A stretch of 64,000 nucleotides of DNA from assembly GCF_041929205.1 (NCBI RefSeq), contig NZ_JBHFNT010000194.1; one strand, written 5' to 3'. This document shows positions 62,301 through 64,000 of the stretch, piece by piece; position 1 is the first letter of the stretch; every line of letters begins with the position of its first letter. This DNA is from Floridanema evergladense. Lineage in GTDB: Bacteria > Cyanobacteriota > Cyanobacteriia > Cyanobacteriales > Aerosakkonemataceae. Below the pieces are notes generated by a model. It was not told the DNA's origin. It saw only the letters and a program-made list of their open reading frames with translations, and made no database searches. The translations under genes were made by a program, and so were the position numbers.

Positions 62301-63894
62301 CTTCCCTACTCCCTAACCCCTGAACCCTATCCCCTAAAGACTGTTTGCCACCTTGTTCTCGTACTGCTTGCTTGTGAAACTCGGAGACTTGCCAAGCTGC
62401 AAGAACCTGTTGACTATTTTCTGCTCTTAGAGCAATGCTACTATTCCAATTTCTTAATGCGCCTCCTGCTAAAGCTGCGCCTCCTACTACAGCTGCACCT
62501 CCCAACCAATCGGTTGCAGGTACTGATGGGGTAGTTGTTTGGCTTACTGCATCTGTCCCAGGTAATAAATCTTCTCCCCAAAGTGCTTCTGTAGGGTTGG
62601 CTGTTTCAGGTGATTGAGTGGGGGAAGTAGCGATCGCTTCCGTACCACTAGTAGCCAAAGAAACATCTGTCGGGATAGTTGCTTCGGGAGTAGCACCACC
62701 TGCTAAAGTTGATGGTGGAGTTTGGCTATCGACTGAGGTTGTTGACCTGCGGCGATTTCGCAGTAACCAAAAAATCGGGATACCTAACAAAGCTAATAAA
62801 GGTATCAACCACCACAGCCAACCAAGTCCACCACGATTATTGGTTTCTTGAATTTCAGACGTACTGGGGGTTAGGGTTTCGGGGTTGGGGTTTGGGGTAG
62901 TGGCTGCGGGTGTTCTGGGAGTGACTGGTATTGGTGCGGGTGTTGGGCTAGTTGGCGCGATCGCTATTGGCGTAGTAGTAGCAACGGGAACTCCAGCAGC
63001 AGCGTTGAGTGCTTGTTGACCTACGGGTGAACCAGCAAAACCTAATAATGCTAAAGCAGCAGGACTGGGATTTGTCCGTCTGTAAACGTAATAAACTGGT
63101 TGTGAAAAAGGATACTTGCGATCGTTAGGCAAAACTTTGTGCATTGAGACAATCCGCACATTTGGGCGTTCGCGTAGCGTGCCGTTAGGCGTATTGACTA
63201 CTTGGTTAGAAATAGCATAGCCAATGCCGTTAGTTCCCAATCGATTAATAACTGCACTGGTAGTATCTTGTGATAACCTAACAGTGTTGGAACCCGATCG
63301 AAAGGGACGATTGCGGAAAACCGGGTAATTTTGCAAAGCTTGACGGGTATCGCTAGTTACAGGTCGGTCAATAAAGCGAATCCGACCCCGTTTTCCCCCA
63401 ACAGTTGACCAATTTCTAATTTCACCGCGAAAGATTCTGGCAAACTGAGCATCTGTGATACTTCCTCGAAAAGTGTTTTTTGGCCCGACTATAACCGCAA
63501 TTTTAGTTCTAGGTAAAGCAACGGCAACTAAACCTTGCGATCGTTCTTTTTCAGTTAAGGGACGACCAATAGCAGCTAAATCTATTTCTCCTTTTAGTAA
63601 TGAATTTAAAGCAGCGCTGGTTCCCCGATAGCCAATATTAACTTGTGTACCTGGGTTTTCTTTTTCAAAGCGTTGTTTAAGAGCTAGGTTAAATGTAGCG
63701 CTACTACTAGAACCATCAATCTTTACCCTAGTGCCTGATTTTACTGACTTTGGTAGGGTAATTGTGTTGGGAGTAGTGGGAGATTGAGCTAAAATATTCT
63801 GTTTTTTTTCTAATGCAGTAGCGGGTTTAGGAACCACAGCCAGAAGTAGCATTAAAGCTAAAGTTGCGATTGAAGAGTCTTTTTTGGGTAACAT
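59326..63894 (-). CDS. Giant PstS-like / six-fold DUF4912 membrane protein
   Basis: 1522 residues. Signal peptide (1-28); a PstS-type phosphate-binding-like domain (about 40-300: KIDGSSSSATFNLALKQRF, GYRGTSAALNSLLKGEIDLAAIGRPL, TSAVINRLGTNGIGY); Pro/Thr linker; one membrane helix (358-378, LGWLWWLIPLLALLGIPIFWLL) with a basic stop. Then six DUF4912 repeats (near residues 485, 641, 771, 911, 1053, 1240; each with RLYDVTE..., IGYLTDD, LARSAPI) and a C-terminal Ig-like tail. The topology puts the phosphate-binding side outside and the DUF4912 array inside the cytosol. Three in-frame repeat insertions are seen. Probably a structural or sensory protein rather than a transporter. Confidence 0.82.
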   Translation of the reverse strand: MLPKKDSSIATLALMLLLAVVPKPATALEKKQNILAQSPTTPNTITLPKSVKSGTRVKIDGSSSSATFNLALKQRFEKENPGTQVNIGYRGTSAALNSLLKGEIDLAAIGRPLTEKERSQGLVAVALPRTKIAVIVGPKNTFRGSITDAQFARIFRGEIRNWSTVGGKRGRIRFIDRPVTSDTRQALQNYPVFRNRPFRSGSNTVRLSQDTTSAVINRLGTNGIGYAISNQVVNTPNGTLRERPNVRIVSMHKVLPNDRKYPFSQPVYYVYRRTNPSPAALALLGFAGSPVGQQALNAAAGVPVATTTPIAIAPTSPTPAPIPVTPRTPAATTPNPNPETLTPSTSEIQETNNRGGLGWLWWLIPLLALLGIPIFWLLRNRRRSTTSVDSQTPPSTLAGGATPEATIPTDVSLATSGTEAIATSPTQSPETANPTEALWGEDLLPGTDAVSQTTTPSVPATDWLGGAAVVGGAALAGGALRNWNSSIALRAENSQQVLAAWQVSEFHKQAVREQGGKQSLGDRVQGLGSREETIPQPLTPNTQPPQLALRLYDITNIDQIQTEGWQIFQQFEVEEQATEKLLPILVGDRDYNAEIGYLTDDDTRWLPLATSNPIYIPASPTVTEVTPPIPAPLISTTPADWGSSITLTPQNNQIALAAWQVSHRHKQALQQQGGKQLVLRLYNVTGILVDEQIPANFPQFAVDEQATQMLVAIPEIGQDYMAEIGYLTDDNRWLLLARSAPIRIVPSIQPVSEIVATIPTLAVTSTPTTSSINLTPFNNQQAIGQTTPYAIAAWQSLEEHKQTLQQQGGRQLALRLYDVTEITAEPGTQNWGIFQQFNVDEQTNQMLVPILVSDRNYAAEIGYLTEDERWLLLARSAPITISSDTLPTTEIDLAPGVVAALGSTPVTSTSSISLTPETANQIVANWQVSPTHKQTLQQQGGRYLILRLYDVTELDLTRQEPQIFQQFAVDEQDDRKLLEIIVNDRNYLAEIGYLTDDNRWLLLARSAPIYIVSSVSQVTEIIPETSEVPPVSQVTEIIPETREISPVSDPTPIYWNSTIALTAENARQALTNWQVSYEHKQALRQQGGRQLALRLYDVTEIDLSQDTPQIFQQFPIDEQVNQVLLPIPLVDRDYVVEIGYLTNDEDWLMAARSTPLRIVPDVLPATGIDLGAVVNQVTEIPPIIGNSDTPYSTLRDTPNGTLRDRTQSEIEAAKFNLGSEELIPEVLAAVDEGLPDLPSGYDESRIVLMPRDPQWAYTYWDIPRRHKEELRQQGGSQLALRFYDVTDVDMDYQHPHSVQEFEGDEMGREWYLPVPVSDRDYIVEIGYLTNDGRWLMLARSNSIRVPPLYPSSWSNDQFITIRWEEELENKQFLDLGSPTPEATVTSPNGFHDSFFGRMPTPNLAAQTGASYIFPSGIGQWASGVGFASEAPERSRQFWLMADAELVVYGATEPNAVITIGGRPIKANSDGTFRFQLSFQDGLLDFPIEAIAPDGEQSRSIHLKFNRETPLRNTNTKEEAQEE
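60281..60335. repeat. In-frame double GCGTA(C/G)CGTTAGGCGTAT-type element in the DUF4912 protein gene
   Basis: Two consecutive degenerate units, translated as TPYSTLRDTPNGTLRD-like residues between DUF4912 repeats 5 and 6. A third copy lies at 63166-63194. Confidence 0.75.
62260..62336. repeat. In-frame G-rich heptamer/inverted array in DUF4912 repeat 1
   Basis: GGGTTAGGGGTTAGG units followed by the complement (CCCTACTCCCTAACCCC) sit inside the gene. They interrupt DUF4912 repeat 1 between GGKQS and LALRLYD, adding about 25 residues that the other five repeats lack. Confidence 0.8.
63166..63194. repeat. In-frame element copy in the PstS-like domain
   Basis: GCGTTCGCGTAGCGTGCCGT and following bases, translated as TPNGTLRERPN (residues 235-245) in the PstS-like domain. 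Same family as 60281-60335. Confidence 0.7.
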
Positions 63895-64000
63895 TTAAAA
63901 AATGCTCAGAAGCGCAAATTGAAGTTAATTTTTCCAAAATATGTAGCTCATTATATAGCCCTCAAGCCGATGGGAGACAAGGGGACTGGGGACTGGGGAC
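63895..64000. other. Spacer left of the window end with GGGGACT repeats
   Basis: 106 bp upstream of the DUF4912 gene on the minus strand, so its promoter region. It ends in GGGGACTGGGGACT heptamers. Too short to show a gene. Confidence 0.5.

Overview
The window comes from a filamentous (Oscillatoria/Phormidium-like) cyanobacterium. The evidence is the very high density of the HIP1 octamer GCGATCGC, chloroplast-shared genes (ycf46, ycf35, a PAM68 photosystem-assembly homologue), a sucrose-phosphate phosphatase, an LCIB-type carbonic anhydrase, DUF29 proteins, and a four-gene hps-type exopolysaccharide cluster known from gliding or hormogonium-forming filaments. Genes are mostly single or in short operons on both strands. 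No insertion sequence, CRISPR array, rRNA or complete prophage was seen. One tRNA (Cys, GCA) is present.

Layout. 1-6.8 kb: 5' part of a membrane sensor, LCIB-type carbonic anhydrase, glutaminase overlapping a ParA-like ATPase, a small protein, guaA and cbiD. 6.9-14.4 kb: a four-gene leftward accessory cluster, the most unusual part of the window. It encodes a 1392-residue protein with three TIR domains, a membrane segment and 14 WD40 repeats; a SLATT/DUF4231-coiled coil-GH19 muralytic fusion; a small protein; and a protein with a degenerate lysozyme-like N-terminus and a C-terminal SAGC motif. 14.9-25.3 kb: STAS protein, MFS transporter, PEP-CTERM esterase, ParD/ParE-like toxin-antitoxin pair, moaA, rpsD, small secreted or hypothetical proteins, and a VOC/class II aldolase pair. 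25.5-32.7 kb: lipid kinase, ABC exporter, GH13 amylase with CBM20, DUF29, RNase H, GNAT. 33-38.4 kb: tRNA-Cys, a ribbon-helix-helix/Ycf46/Ycf35 series, DAHP synthase, PAM68 and rpsO, DUF29. 38.7-44.2 kb: CBM48-GH13 enzyme, sucrose phosphatase overlapping ruvA, TPR protein, MFS. 44.3-49.5 kb: the leftward hpsL-N-O-P polysaccharide cluster. 49.7-53.5 kb: ffh, rpsP, KH protein, rpsU, phoH. 53.6-59.2 kb: heme-binding-like protein, DUF6816 protein, acetyltransferase, HAD, LMW phosphatase, response regulator, HpcH aldolase, 2OG-Fe dioxygenase. 59.3-63.9 kb: a giant PstS-like/six-fold DUF4912 membrane protein.

Repeats are a second theme. Short tandem repeats of G-rich heptamers and octamers lie between genes and also inside genes in frame (cbiD twice, the DUF6816 gene, the DUF4912 protein). 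A three-palindrome mobile-like element occurs three times, and one copy supplies the stop codon of an MFS gene. A 30-nt element occurs as two exact inverted copies.

Best candidate for an undescribed system: the TIRx3-WD40 / SLATT-GH19 / small protein / SAGC-protein cluster at 6.9-14.4 kb. Its domains are typical of bacterial conflict and immune systems, here joined to peptidoglycan-targeting enzymes. That role is inferred from domain content and gene order only.
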